Source of the DNA: Pseudomonas iranensis
GTDB taxonomy: Bacteria > Pseudomonadota > Gammaproteobacteria > Pseudomonadales > Pseudomonadaceae
Assembly: GCF_014268585.2 (NCBI RefSeq)
Contig: NZ_CP077092.1
Coordinates: 2,604,001-2,668,000 of the forward strand
Reading direction: 5' to 3'
DNA: 64,000 nucleotides
Both the position numbers and the translations under genes were made by a program. Within the stretch, counting starts at the first letter, position 1. Every line of letters begins with the position of its first letter. Shown here one piece after another: positions 33,856 to 43,027 of the stretch. The notes beneath the pieces are model-generated. The model was not told where the DNA came from and ran no database searches. It was given only the letters and a program-made list of their open reading frames with translations.

Positions 33856-34018
33856 GCGAGCATGTGGCTGTTCGTCACACGTGGCTGTAGCTGGTCGAGC
33901 CTGCTTGTGATGAATTGCCACATTAATTGCGCTTCGGCCTGTTCATTGGGCAGGGGTGGCAGGCAAGATGCGCCGTTTTCCATATGTCTCGTACTGCTGC
34001 TCATCCAAGGAAGGCCAC

Positions 34019-34720
34019 TTGAAAGTCACTCTCCACGCTTCCCTGCGCCCTGAAATCTGGCCAGCCGTTGTTTTATTGCTGCTGGCAAGCCTGATCACGA
34101 CCGGCTGCACGCGCTCCCATTCTCCAAAACCGGTGGAGCGCGATCCTTGTCTGGATGCCGGTCCAGCACATACAACGGCCTACGCCAAATGCATGAGCGA
34201 GCGGAAAGAGCGCCAAGCTGAAGCGCTCAGAATACTGCTCAGTGATGATCCTGCGGACAATCCGCAACGGCAAGTAGCCGTGCCAGGCGACAGCGATTTC
34301 CAACCGTCAGATTTTCCTGACGACCCGATGCCAGCGAGTTTTCGCATGCCTTCCGACCTCAATCTCAAGGATACCCGGGCGTTTCCTTACAAGGCTCGCA
34401 TCAGCTGGAAATACGTGTCGGATCGCTTCCTGCCGAGTTCAAAGGAATCCGCGCGGATGATGCAGGTGGACCGCCTGATTAAGGCGGCCGTAACGGCGGA
34501 TGAGTTCGCAAAGTGGGGGTGCACGGTCACTGGAGGACAACGCTTGGAGTGGGTTTTCTACACGCTGGACGACGCGGCCTTTGTCAGCCGTGTGCAGGCA
34601 GCTCTGGCGCAGACCGGGCCTTATCCGATTGAATTCAGCAGCCGTAAACAGGCAGATGTCAGTGCTGAGGTGCAGAATGCCGAGCAAACTCGATTGACAC
34701 CCAAGCGATGCCTGGAGTGA
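34019..34720 (+). CDS. DUF695-domain probable lipoprotein
   Basis: The TTG at 34019 has an AAGGAAGG site. The 233-residue product has one hydrophobic N-terminal segment (PAVVLLLLASLITTGC) with a lipobox-like end at Cys30. The C-terminal domain shows the DUF695 pattern: ISWKYVSDRFLPSSKES, GCTVTGGQRLEWVFYTLDD and PYPIEFSSRKQ. The role of DUF695 is unknown. An alternative start at 33956 is less likely. The 268 bp after it show no gene. Confidence 0.72.
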   Translation: MKVTLHASLRPEIWPAVVLLLLASLITTGCTRSHSPKPVERDPCLDAGPAHTTAYAKCMSERKERQAEALRILLSDDPADNPQRQVAVPGDSDFQPSDFPDDPMPASFRMPSDLNLKDTRAFPYKARISWKYVSDRFLPSSKESARMMQVDRLIKAAVTADEFAKWGCTVTGGQRLEWVFYTLDDAAFVSRVQAALAQTGPYPIEFSSRKQADVSAEVQNAEQTRLTPKRCLE

Positions 34721-34988
34721 AGACTCTCAACGGATAACCTCTTCAAACGGACTTCTCTCATCGCAAGGAGTCTGTAGTCGCTTCAGAGGCGTTCGTTGCG
34801 GGCGCAGCGATCATCTCATGCCGACCGCAACCTCTTCAGCACACCGATTTTCCTCCAACGTTAGCCCAGCGCTTTGGTGGTAGGCTGCATCCCCTCAGCC
34901 GTACTTTCTGTACTCCTGAATTGCCCTTTCCGAAATCTGCGCCGGCTCAGTTGCTGGCGTTGATGGATTTCCCCTGCGGACTACAGCC

Positions 34989-36134
34989 ATGCGCCTGCCA
35001 GATTTCATTCTCGAAAACCTAGAGCCGATCCTGCAGGCCTGGGAAGATTTCGCCCGCACCATCGAGACGCCGGGGGTGGAGCTCGATAACGTCGCGCTGC
35101 GCGATCACGCCGAGCAGATGTTGCGCGCCATCGTCATCGATCTGCGGACCAAGCAGACCATGAGCGAACAAATCGCCAAAGCCCAGGGCCAAGCGCCGCG
35201 CGACGATGAAGAAACAGCTGCGGAAACCCACGCGGTGACGCGGCTGATGGCCGGTTTTACCATCGATCAGATGGTGTCGGAATATCGCGCGCTGCGCACC
35301 AGTGTGCTGAGCCAGTGGCTGCGTCAGGTCAAGGATGGCAAATCGGTGAATGTCGACGACATGACGCGTTTTCACGAAGCCATCGACCAGGCGCTGGCCG
35401 AGTCGATTGCCAGCTATTCACGCGCCGTCGAGGCTTCGCGCAACGTGTTTCTGGGGATTCTCGGCCATGACTTGCGCACGCCGCTGGGGGCGATTCTGCT
35501 CGGTGCGGATATGTTGCGTCGTACCGAAGCCACCGACCCGCGCACCGGCAAAGTCGCCAGGCAGATCTACGCCAGCGTGCAGCGCGCCAGCCAGATCGTT
35601 GGCGACCTGCTGGATCTGACGCGCTGCCAGATGGGGCCGGGGATTCCGGTGAAAAAAAACCTGATCGATCTCAGCCCTGTGTGCGAGCGGGTTATCGAGG
35701 AAATCCGCGCCTTTCATCCACAGGCCAACGTGCGGTTCGATGCAAAGGAAGCGGTGATGGGAGCGTTCGATGGCGCCAGGATGGAACAGGTGTTTTCCAA
35801 CATCATCAGCAATGCGGTGACCCACGGCGATAATCAGTTTCCGGTTTCGGTTGCACTGGAAGCTCAGGAGGATTTCGCGGTGTTCACAGTGCACAACGGC
35901 GGGGAACCGATTCCGGAAGACGTGTTGCCGTTCATCTTCAACCCGATGGGGCGCTTCTCGCAGCGCTCCGTAGTTGATCACGGACCCGTCGCTGGCCTCG
36001 GGCTGGGCCTGTTTATCGCCTCGGAAATCGTCGCCTCGCATGCCGGCTCGATCGAAGTCAGCTCTGACCTGAAGGGCGGAACCGTGTTTCGCGTAAAGCT
36101 TCCGATTGATGCCGAAAGCCCCGTCACCATCTAG
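34989..36134 (+). CDS. Sensor histidine kinase with RsbRD-type N-terminal domain
   Basis: This soluble protein has 381 residues. Residues 1 to about 135 are helical and match the RsbRD_N-type (RsbT co-antagonist) sensor (ENLEPILQAWEDFARTI). The HisKA dimerisation box is VFLGILGHDLRTPLGAILL with phospho-acceptor His160. The HATPase_c domain has an N box (VFSNIISNAVTHG), and its G boxes include GLGLGLFIASEIV. No response regulator gene is adjacent, so it is an orphan kinase. Confidence 0.87.
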   Translation: MRLPDFILENLEPILQAWEDFARTIETPGVELDNVALRDHAEQMLRAIVIDLRTKQTMSEQIAKAQGQAPRDDEETAAETHAVTRLMAGFTIDQMVSEYRALRTSVLSQWLRQVKDGKSVNVDDMTRFHEAIDQALAESIASYSRAVEASRNVFLGILGHDLRTPLGAILLGADMLRRTEATDPRTGKVARQIYASVQRASQIVGDLLDLTRCQMGPGIPVKKNLIDLSPVCERVIEEIRAFHPQANVRFDAKEAVMGAFDGARMEQVFSNIISNAVTHGDNQFPVSVALEAQEDFAVFTVHNGGEPIPEDVLPFIFNPMGRFSQRSVVDHGPVAGLGLGLFIASEIVASHAGSIEVSSDLKGGTVFRVKLPIDAESPVTI

Positions 36135-36173
36135 GCCAATCGATGGAGGGCCGGCCCCGGCCCTCCAGCCTGA

Positions 36174-38030
36174 TCACTCCTCCATCACCTCAACCAAACC
36201 GCGATCCTCACCCAGGAACCCGCCGCTCTGGTGCTGCCACAGCCGCGCATAGGTGCCGTTCTTCTCGAGCAGTTGCGCGTGGGTGCCTTGTTCGATGATG
36301 CGGCCTTCGTCCATGACGATCAGCCGGTCCATGGCCGCAATGGTCGACAAGCGGTGGGCGATGGCGATCACGGTTTTGCCCTGCATCATTTCATCGAGGC
36401 TTTCCTGAATCGCGACTTCAACTTCGGAATCCAGTGCGCTGGTGGCTTCGTCGAGCAGCAAGATCGGTGCGTTCTTCAGCATCACCCGGGCGATGGCGAT
36501 GCGTTGGCGCTGCCCGCCGGAGAGCTTGATACCGCGTTCGCCGACCAGCGTGTCGTAGCCGCTGTGGCCCTGCTTGTCGCTCAACTGGCTGATAAAACCA
36601 TCGGCCTGAGCGTTCACCGCCGCGCGATGGATGTCTTCGTCGGTGGCGTCCGGGCGACCGTAGGCGATGTTGTCGCGGATCGAACGGTGCAACAGCGAGG
36701 TGTCCTGGGTGACCATGCCGATCACGCTGCGCAGGCTGTCCTGGGTGACCTCGGCGATGTTCTGCCCATCGATGCGGATCTCGCCGCGATCAACGTCATA
36801 GAAGCGCAGCAGCAGGTTGATCAGCGTCGACTTGCCAGCACCTGAGCGACCGACCAGACCGATTTTCTCGCCGGGGCGAATGTGCAGGGTCAAGCCGTCG
36901 AGCACCTGGCGTTCGCCGTTGTAGTTGAAGCTGACATTGTCGAAAACCACTTCGCCACCGGCCGGCTCCAGCACTTTGGCATCCGGTGCGTCCTGGACTT
37001 TCGGACCGCTGGTCAGGGTGGCCATCCCGTCCTGGACGGTGCCGATGTTTTCGAACAGCGAAGTCATCTGCCACATGATCCAGTGCGACATGCCATTGAT
37101 GCGCAGCGCCATGGCGGTGATCGCCGCGACGGCGCCAGTGCCGACTTCGCCCTGATGCCACAGCCACAGCGCGTAACCGCCGGCACCGAGAATCAACGCC
37201 ACCACCAGCGCCTGATTGACGATTTCGAACTGGCTGACCAGACGCATCTGGCGGAAGCCGGTGAGCTTGAAATCTTCCATCGCCGCGCGGGCAAAGTGCG
37301 CTTCACGCTTGGAGTGCGAGAACAGTTTGACCGTGGTGATGTTGGTGTAGGCGTCGGCAATCCGCCCGGTCATCGACGAGCGCGCATCGGCCTGTTCCTG
37401 GCCGACCTTGCCCAGACGCGGGACGAAATACACCATCGCCAGCCCGAACAGAACGATCCACGCCAGAAACGGCAGCATCAGCTTCAGCGCAAAGCCACCG
37501 GCCAGCGCAATGATCGCGATGAAGTACACGCCAATGCCGGGGAGGATTTCGATCAGGGTAAACAGCACCTCGCGCACCGACAGCGCAGTCTGCATGACCT
37601 TGGTCGTGACCCGGCCGGAGAACTCGTCGGAGAAGAACGACAGACTTTGCCGCAGCATCAACCGGTGAAAGTCCCAGCGCAGGCGCAGCGGCAGATTGAT
37701 CGCGAGGATCTGGTGCTGAACCATCGTGCGCAGCGCCACCAGCCCGATGCTGACCACCAGCACAATGCCGATGCCCCATAACACGCGACTTTCCTCATCA
37801 CCGGCGGCGCCGCCGGATTGCCAGGTCGAGAGCAGATCCACCACTTGCCCAAGGAAGGAAAACAGCCACGCCTCGTAGATCGACACGCTGGCGCTGAGCA
37901 GGGCGAAGGCCAGAATGTAGCCGCGCGCGCCCCGGGTGCAGGCCCACAAGAAGCGCATCAGGCCGACTGGCGGTGGCGGCGCCTCGTCGGGCGGGAAGGG
38001 GTCGAGCCTTTCTTCAAACAGGCGAAGCAT
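36174..38030 (-). CDS. ABC exporter, fused permease and ATPase
   Basis: The 618-residue half transporter has a six-helix TMD1-type N-terminal domain (helices from about residue 30 to 330) and a C-terminal nucleotide-binding domain: Walker A GLVGRSGAGKSTLIN, Q-loop VTQDTSLLHRS, signature IKLSGGQRQRIAIAR, Walker B ILLLDEATSALD and switch His in AIAHRLSTI. It should act as a homodimer exporting lipids, peptides or drugs. The start ATG 38030 has a GGAGA site; frame extension upstream is not protein-like. Confidence 0.93.
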   Translation of the reverse strand: MLRLFEERLDPFPPDEAPPPPVGLMRFLWACTRGARGYILAFALLSASVSIYEAWLFSFLGQVVDLLSTWQSGGAAGDEESRVLWGIGIVLVVSIGLVALRTMVQHQILAINLPLRLRWDFHRLMLRQSLSFFSDEFSGRVTTKVMQTALSVREVLFTLIEILPGIGVYFIAIIALAGGFALKLMLPFLAWIVLFGLAMVYFVPRLGKVGQEQADARSSMTGRIADAYTNITTVKLFSHSKREAHFARAAMEDFKLTGFRQMRLVSQFEIVNQALVVALILGAGGYALWLWHQGEVGTGAVAAITAMALRINGMSHWIMWQMTSLFENIGTVQDGMATLTSGPKVQDAPDAKVLEPAGGEVVFDNVSFNYNGERQVLDGLTLHIRPGEKIGLVGRSGAGKSTLINLLLRFYDVDRGEIRIDGQNIAEVTQDSLRSVIGMVTQDTSLLHRSIRDNIAYGRPDATDEDIHRAAVNAQADGFISQLSDKQGHSGYDTLVGERGIKLSGGQRQRIAIARVMLKNAPILLLDEATSALDSEVEVAIQESLDEMMQGKTVIAIAHRLSTIAAMDRLIVMDEGRIIEQGTHAQLLEKNGTYARLWQHQSGGFLGEDRGLVEVMEE

Positions 38031-38329
38031 TGCGGTCTCCGAAGTGATCAGGGTGTGGGGATTCTGCCATCTATCGGCGGCGTTGCGGGGTTCACTGTAG
38101 TCATCAGGACGAATCCGTGTGCCTTGTCTTGACCGCAGCCAGGCGCAGAAGCTCAACGCAATCGTGCCAAGCGCAACCTTTCGTCGCTGATCCAGACCTG
38201 ACACGGCACGCTCATCAACCTCTTTGAACTCTCGCGCAAGCTGCTCCGTCATCTTCTATGTGGGGGCTCGAGGCAATGTTGCCGTGTAGTCCCGTTTTTC
38301 CGTTTTCAAGTCAGAACGCGAGGGGCCAC

Positions 38330-38980
38330 ATGAATACTCAAGACAGCAGGGCAGGCTTTGAATCAGGTGATCCGAACAGCAAGCCTGGACAGGCTTTTGA
38401 ACATTTGAAGGACGACGTCAACGAAGCAATTGGCGGCGCGCGGCAACAGGCCGACGCGCAATTCGGACAGTACCGCGACACCGCGGCCGAACAGATAGAA
38501 GCATTGGCCCAAGGGGCAAAGAGCTTCGTCTCCGAGTTGCAGGACAAGGACACGCTGGGCATGTCCGACTACCTGACGGATATGGCGGACTCCATGACCG
38601 GGCTGGCGGGCAACTTGCGCGGCAAGAGTGCCGAGCAATTGCTGCACGATGCGGCGGATCTGGCGCGCAGCAATCCGGGCCTGTTCATCGCCGGCAGCAT
38701 TGCTATCGGTTTCGGCCTGTCGCGGTTTCTCAAAGCCGGCACGGCCGCAGCAGCGACGGTCAGCGCCGAACATGATCCGGCGGCGGGCACGACATCGACG
38801 CCACCGCCAGCCGATTACGGTGCGCAGCGACCCTATGAATCGTCAGTGCCGTCATCGGCCCACGCCAATCCGGGACTGGCCACCGGCATCACCCCGACCT
38901 CGCCCAGTGACAGCGATCACCCCGCTGATTTTGCCGCGGCTTCCGTACCGCACGCACCCGATGCCAAAGGAGAACTGTGA
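38330..38980 (+). CDS. Membrane-anchored coiled-coil protein (DUF883-like)
   Basis: The 216-residue product has a long amphipathic helical region (about 25-110, LKDDVNEAIGGARQQADAQF), one C-terminal hydrophobic segment (NPGLFIAGSIAIGFGLSRFL, about 128-147) and a low-complexity Pro/Ser/Ala tail. This is the layout of DUF883/ElaB-like membrane anchors, without the exact signature. It is first in a tight three-gene operon (stops and starts overlap by 1-4 bp). Confidence 0.8.
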   Translation: MNTQDSRAGFESGDPNSKPGQAFEHLKDDVNEAIGGARQQADAQFGQYRDTAAEQIEALAQGAKSFVSELQDKDTLGMSDYLTDMADSMTGLAGNLRGKSAEQLLHDAADLARSNPGLFIAGSIAIGFGLSRFLKAGTAAAATVSAEHDPAAGTTSTPPPADYGAQRPYESSVPSSAHANPGLATGITPTSPSDSDHPADFAAASVPHAPDAKGEL

Positions 38981-39408
38981 TGAACAGAGATGAATCTGAT
39001 CTGAGCGGGGCAAGGCCCCTCGGCCAAACGGATGACGCTTCGGTGGTCGGCCTGTTGCGACAACTGTCCCGTGAAGTGCCAGCGTTGTTCACCAAGGAAC
39101 TGGCATTGGCCAAAGCCGAACTGCAGAACAGCCTCAGCACGCTGAAGGCGGGCATCGGTGCGGTGGCCGGTGGTGCGATCGTGTTCCTCGCCGGCTTCAT
39201 CATTCTGCTGATGTCGGCGGTGTACGGCCTGAGCATGTTCATGGCGCCATGGTTGGCCGCGCTGATCGTCGGCGTGGTGGTGATGATCATCGGCTTCGCC
39301 ATGCTGCAATCCGGGAAGAAGCAATTCGAGCCATCTCACTTCAAACCTGATCGCACCCTCGACGCCTTGAACAAGGATCAGGAAGCGCTGCGGAGGAAAG
39401 TCTCATGA
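38980..39408 (+). CDS. DUF1469 / phage-holin 3-6 superfamily membrane protein
   Basis: The 142-residue protein contains SREVPALFTKELALAKAELQ (amphipathic) followed by two strong helices (AGGAIVFLAGFIILLMSAVY and MAPWLAALIVGVVVMIIGFA). The family name recalls holins, but in non-phage chromosomes these are envelope proteins. The ATG at 38980 overlaps the upstream TGA (TGATG) and follows AAAGGAG. It is the second gene of the operon. Confidence 0.85.
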   Translation: MNRDESDLSGARPLGQTDDASVVGLLRQLSREVPALFTKELALAKAELQNSLSTLKAGIGAVAGGAIVFLAGFIILLMSAVYGLSMFMAPWLAALIVGVVVMIIGFAMLQSGKKQFEPSHFKPDRTLDALNKDQEALRRKVS

Positions 39409-40217
39409 AAAGCGAACTGGATATCGAAGCGGAAAAAAGCCCGGAGCAGATCGAGCGCGAAATCGATGCGCAACGCGCGAGCATCGGCAACATCGTCGAT
39501 CAATTGGAAAGCAAGTTCACTCCCGGGCAGATGATCGATCAGGCTTGGGGAATGATGCAGAGCAACGGCTCGACGTTCTTCACCAATCTCGGCACCAGCG
39601 TGCGCAATAACCCGATGCCGGCGGTGCTGACTTCGGTGGGCCTGCTCTGGTTGATGATGAGCCAGAATCGCCCGCCAGTGCCGCAACCGACCTATCGCAG
39701 CGGGCCGGATCAGGACAAGGCCGGCGAGTGGGCCGACGGTTTGGCCGACGGCATCGACAGCGCCCGCGGGCATTTGCACTCGACTACTGACTCGCTGAAG
39801 GACGGCTACCAGTCGCTGAAAGGCAAGGCCAGCCATCTCGGGGAAAACGTCGGTGCGGCGAAGGAAGATCTGACCCATGCGATGCATGACGCCAGTGATC
39901 GACTGTCGCGTAATTCGCAAGTGCTTGGCCAGCAATTCAGCCACCTGCTCAAGGAGCAACCGCTGATGGTGGCTGCCGCCGGGGTTGCGCTCGGTGCATT
40001 GCTCGGCGCGGCGTTGCCGACCACTTCAACTGAGCAGCGCTACATGGGCCGTACCAGCGCTGGCATGGTCGACAAGGCCAAGCAAAAAGCTCAGGAAGGT
40101 TACGAGGCCGTGCGTGACACGGTGACTCGGACCACTGAACAGACCGAGGTTGAAACCAAGCCTGATCCGGCGCGGCCGTCGTCTTCGGATTTGTCACAGG
40201 GTCTGGGTACGTCTTGA
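39405..40217 (+). CDS. DUF3618-domain membrane protein
   Basis: The 270-residue protein starts with the DUF3618 motif (KSPEQIEREIDAQRASIGNI, residues about 10-35), then has two hydrophobic stretches (PAVLTSVGLLWLMM; PLMVAAAGVALGALLGAA) separated by a long amphipathic helix. DUF3618 proteins are regularly encoded behind DUF1469 genes, as here, and are thought to be envelope or membrane-stress factors. The start overlaps the preceding stop by 4 bp; a strong terminator follows. Confidence 0.85.
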   Translation: MKSELDIEAEKSPEQIEREIDAQRASIGNIVDQLESKFTPGQMIDQAWGMMQSNGSTFFTNLGTSVRNNPMPAVLTSVGLLWLMMSQNRPPVPQPTYRSGPDQDKAGEWADGLADGIDSARGHLHSTTDSLKDGYQSLKGKASHLGENVGAAKEDLTHAMHDASDRLSRNSQVLGQQFSHLLKEQPLMVAAAGVALGALLGAALPTTSTEQRYMGRTSAGMVDKAKQKAQEGYEAVRDTVTRTTEQTEVETKPDPARPSSSDLSQGLGTS

Positions 40218-40228
40218 AAGTGAGCAAC

Positions 40229-40260
40229 AAGGGAGGCCTGTAATGGGCCTCCCTTTTTAT
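40229..40260 (+). terminator. Rho-independent terminator of the three-gene operon
   Basis: The stem GGGAGGCC/GGCCTCCC (loop TGTAATG-like) is followed by five T. It stands 12 bp after the DUF3618 stop. Confidence 0.88.
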
Positions 40261-40271
40261 TGGACTGCGGG

Positions 40272-41363
40272 TCAGGTCAGGCCTTTCAAATATTCGACCA
40301 ACGTCTGCGCGCAGGCTTCAATTGCGCCGTCGACTACCAGTTCGAAACCATGGGTATTTTCGGTCGGGATCGCGATGCAGCCGGCCTGGGCGCTGATGCC
40401 TGAACTCATCACCGCACTGGCGTCGGAAGCGAAATCCACCAGCAGCGCGAACTGTGGATCGAAGCCGCAACGCTTGGCGGCGTCGGCCAAAGCCATGACC
40501 ACGCCGCGCGAGTAGTAGCCTTTCTGGTCGCCGGTATCGATGATCGGGTCGACTCCCAATCGCGTTGCGTATTCGCTCATCACTGGGCCGACCTCCACGG
40601 CAATTGTGGTGTCACCGGGCAGGTGCGCAGCGGCATACATCGCACCGGCGTTGCTTTCTTCCTCGAGGGTGGTGAAGACAAAGTAGGTGTCGTGCGCCAA
40701 TTCGGTCGGGCTGCGCTTGAGTTGCTCGGCGGCCTGGAGCATGGCGACGACGGGCGCGCGGTCATCGAGAAAATGCGCAGCGGTGGCATCGCCCACTCTG
40801 AACGGCGTACGCCAGTGCTGGCTGAGCACGACGCGGGTGCCGGGACGCACGCCCATGTCTTGCAAGGTTTGCGGGTCGTGGCGGGTGATGATGTGCACGT
40901 CTTTCCACTCCACCGCGCCGCTCATCACATCCTGGCCCTGCGGCGAACCTGTGGTGGCGTGCATCGAGCCGAATGAAAGCACGCCGGGCAGGGTTTGCGC
41001 ATCGCCGAGAATATCCACCGGACAGACACCGAAATTCACCGGGTTCGCACCGCCGAGGGCAACCACCCGCAACGTACCGTCCGGCTCGACGCGTTTGACC
41101 AGCATGGCGATCTCGTCCATGTGGCCCATGATGCGCACAGCGTGCTCGCCGTCCGGATCGGGCTCGCGACCCTTGAGCAGGCCGATGACATTCCGGGCCC
41201 GATCGGTCCAGACCTCGTCGCAATGGTGCCGCAGTTCTTCCAGGCAGATCGCCCGGACCTCGTCCTCCTGACCGCCGGGCCCGCGTGCCATGAGCAAGCG
41301 GCTCAATAGTGTTTGGGTGGATTGCTGTGTGTTGCGCGGCAAAGGCGTTTGGTTATCCGACAT
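40272..41363 (-). CDS. M42-family metallopeptidase
   Basis: From ATG 41363 (GGAGGGT site) the protein has 363 residues. The metal-binding order of M42/M20-type aminopeptidases is visible: GHMDEIAMLV with His81, DDRAPVVAML, TLEEESNAGA with the Glu pair and VEVGPVMSE. The last ligand region is TENTHGFELV. Such enzymes are cytoplasmic aminopeptidases. It is not the osmoprotectant-associated subtype I recall, which has a different N-terminus. Confidence 0.87.
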   Translation of the reverse strand: MSDNQTPLPRNTQQSTQTLLSRLLMARGPGGQEDEVRAICLEELRHHCDEVWTDRARNVIGLLKGREPDPDGEHAVRIMGHMDEIAMLVKRVEPDGTLRVVALGGANPVNFGVCPVDILGDAQTLPGVLSFGSMHATTGSPQGQDVMSGAVEWKDVHIITRHDPQTLQDMGVRPGTRVVLSQHWRTPFRVGDATAAHFLDDRAPVVAMLQAAEQLKRSPTELAHDTYFVFTTLEEESNAGAMYAAAHLPGDTTIAVEVGPVMSEYATRLGVDPIIDTGDQKGYYSRGVVMALADAAKRCGFDPQFALLVDFASDASAVMSSGISAQAGCIAIPTENTHGFELVVDGAIEACAQTLVEYLKGLT

Positions 41364-41479
41364 GCGTACTGACCCTCCTTGCATCGGCGGACGTGTATCG
41401 GCCGCTCAGAATTTAGGGGGCAGATTGGCGGGAAAATTCAGATTGCGTGGTGCCAGGCTATTCGCGATGCCGCTGGACC

Positions 41480-41975
41480 TGTGGGAGCGAGCCTGCTCGC
41501 GAAAGCGGTGTGTCATTCAATGTAGATGTGTCTGATCTGGCGCCTTCGCGAGCAGGCTCGCTCCCACAGGGATTTGGGTTGCGCTGAAGACTGTGGCCTT
41601 GCCCCGGACCATTGTGGGAGCGAGCCTGCTCGCGAAAGCGCTGGGTCAGGCGATGATGATGTTGAATGTGCCGGCGCCTTCGCGAGCAGGCTCGCTCCCA
41701 CAGGGATTTGGGTTGGGCTGAAGATTGTGGCCTTGCACCGGACCATTGTGGGAGCGAGCCTGCTCGCGATAGCGCTGGGTCAGGCGATGATGATGTTGAA
41801 TGTGCCGACGCCTTCGCGGGCAAGCCCGCTCCCACAGGGATTTTGGGTGCGCTGAAGATTGTGGCCTTGCACCGGAACATTGTGGGAGCGAGCTTGCTCG
41901 CGAAAGCGGTGGGTCAGGCGATGATGATGTTGAATGTGCCGACGCCTTCGCGGGCAAGCCCGCTCCCACAGGGAT
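41480..41975. repeat. Tandem REPIN array, four units with 134-bp period
   Basis: Units begin with TGTGGGAGCGAGC at 41480, 41613, 41747 and 41881. Each unit has a left REP (TGTGGGAGCGAGCCTGCTCG), a spacer of about 36 bp (CAGGCGATGATGATGTTGAA in units 2-4), an inverted right REP and a linker. In units 3 and 4 the right REP is the variant GCGGGCAAGCCCGCTCCCAC. The array fills most of the 640-bp gap between the peptidase and the LysR gene. Confidence 0.93.
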
Positions 41976-42002
41976 TTGAGTTGGATTGAAGAGTTGCGTT
42001 TG

Positions 42003-42896
42003 TCAGCGGTTGTATTTCAGCGCTTCGACAAACGCTGCAAACGCTGCCGAGCTCTGGCGCCTGTTGGGGTAATACAGGTGATAGCCCTGAAACGTCGGGC
42101 ACCACTCTTCCAGCACTTCCACCAGTCGCCCATCGGCCAGATACGGCGCGACCAATTGCTCGGGCACGTAGGCCACGCCGATGCCGTCCACGGCGGCGTT
42201 GAGCACATGCATGATGCTGTTGAACACCAACTGCCCATCGACCTTCACGCTGAAATCCTGGCCCTTGTGCGCAAACTCCCAGGCGTATATCGCGCCGGCC
42301 GGTTGGTGGCGGATGTTGATGCAGGTGTGTTCCGTCAACTGATGGGGCGTGGCGGGGGCCGGGTGGCGGGCGAAGTAATCGGGCGAGGCGACCACGGCCA
42401 GACGCCAGTCCGGGCCGATGCGCACGGCGATCATGTCTTTGCTGATCGATTCACCGAGACGAATGCCGGCGTCGAAGCGGTCCTTGACCACATTGGTAAA
42501 TCCGTAATCGACGTAAAACTCCAAGGTGATGTCCGGGTAGTCCTGCAAAAACTTTGCAAGCATCGGCCGAATGCACAATTCGATCTGATCGTCTGTGCAG
42601 GAAACGCGGATCGTGCCGCTGGGCTTGTCGCGCAATTCGCCGAGGGCTTCGAGCTCGGTGTTGATCTGCTCAAACAGCGGCGCAATTGAGTGCATCAAGC
42701 GTTCGCCAGCCTCGGTCGGCGAGACATTGCGCGTCGTACGAGCGAGCAAGCGGACACCCAGACGCTGCTCCAGCGCGCGAACCGTATGACTCAGCGCAGA
42801 CGGCGTGACGCCGAGGCGGGCGGCAGCCTTGGTGAAGCTTTGCTCCTGCGCCACCGCCAGAAAGGCCTGCAGGTCGTTGACTTTGGCGTTGCTCAT
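42003..42896 (-). CDS. LysR-family regulator
   Basis: The 297-residue protein has the LysR helix-turn-helix at residues 5-62 (KVNDLQAFLAVAQEQSFTKA, then LGVTPSALSHTVRALEQRLG) and a substrate domain with SCTDDQIELCIRP. It is divergent from an MFS transporter at 43028, its probable target. Confidence 0.9.
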   Translation of the reverse strand: MSNAKVNDLQAFLAVAQEQSFTKAAARLGVTPSALSHTVRALEQRLGVRLLARTTRNVSPTEAGERLMHSIAPLFEQINTELEALGELRDKPSGTIRVSCTDDQIELCIRPMLAKFLQDYPDITLEFYVDYGFTNVVKDRFDAGIRLGESISKDMIAVRIGPDWRLAVVASPDYFARHPAPATPHQLTEHTCINIRHQPAGAIYAWEFAHKGQDFSVKVDGQLVFNSIMHVLNAAVDGIGVAYVPEQLVAPYLADGRLVEVLEEWCPTFQGYHLYYPNRRQSSAAFAAFVEALKYNR

Positions 42897-43027
42897 TGCT
42901 GAATTTTTCTCAAAAGCACATGAAGATTACCGCTACTAATCAAGTTAAGCCCGATCCGTCAAGCTTTGCAGCCTGAGTAACGGGGCAGAAGTGCCTCGAT
43001 GATTTCTTCTTCAAGACAGGTTTTCGC

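Noticed and set aside
34721..34988. Possible gene or RNA in the 268-bp gap before the histidine kinase
   Set aside because: No open frame with a ribosome site, no hairpin with T-run and no recognisable promoter were found.
38031..38252. N-terminal extension of the ABC exporter or a small separate gene
   Set aside because: The extended residues do not resemble any exporter N-terminus, and ATG 38030 has a good ribosome site.
41480..41975. CRISPR array
   Set aside because: The units are palindromic REP pairs of 134 bp with repeated, not unique, spacers, and no cas genes are near.
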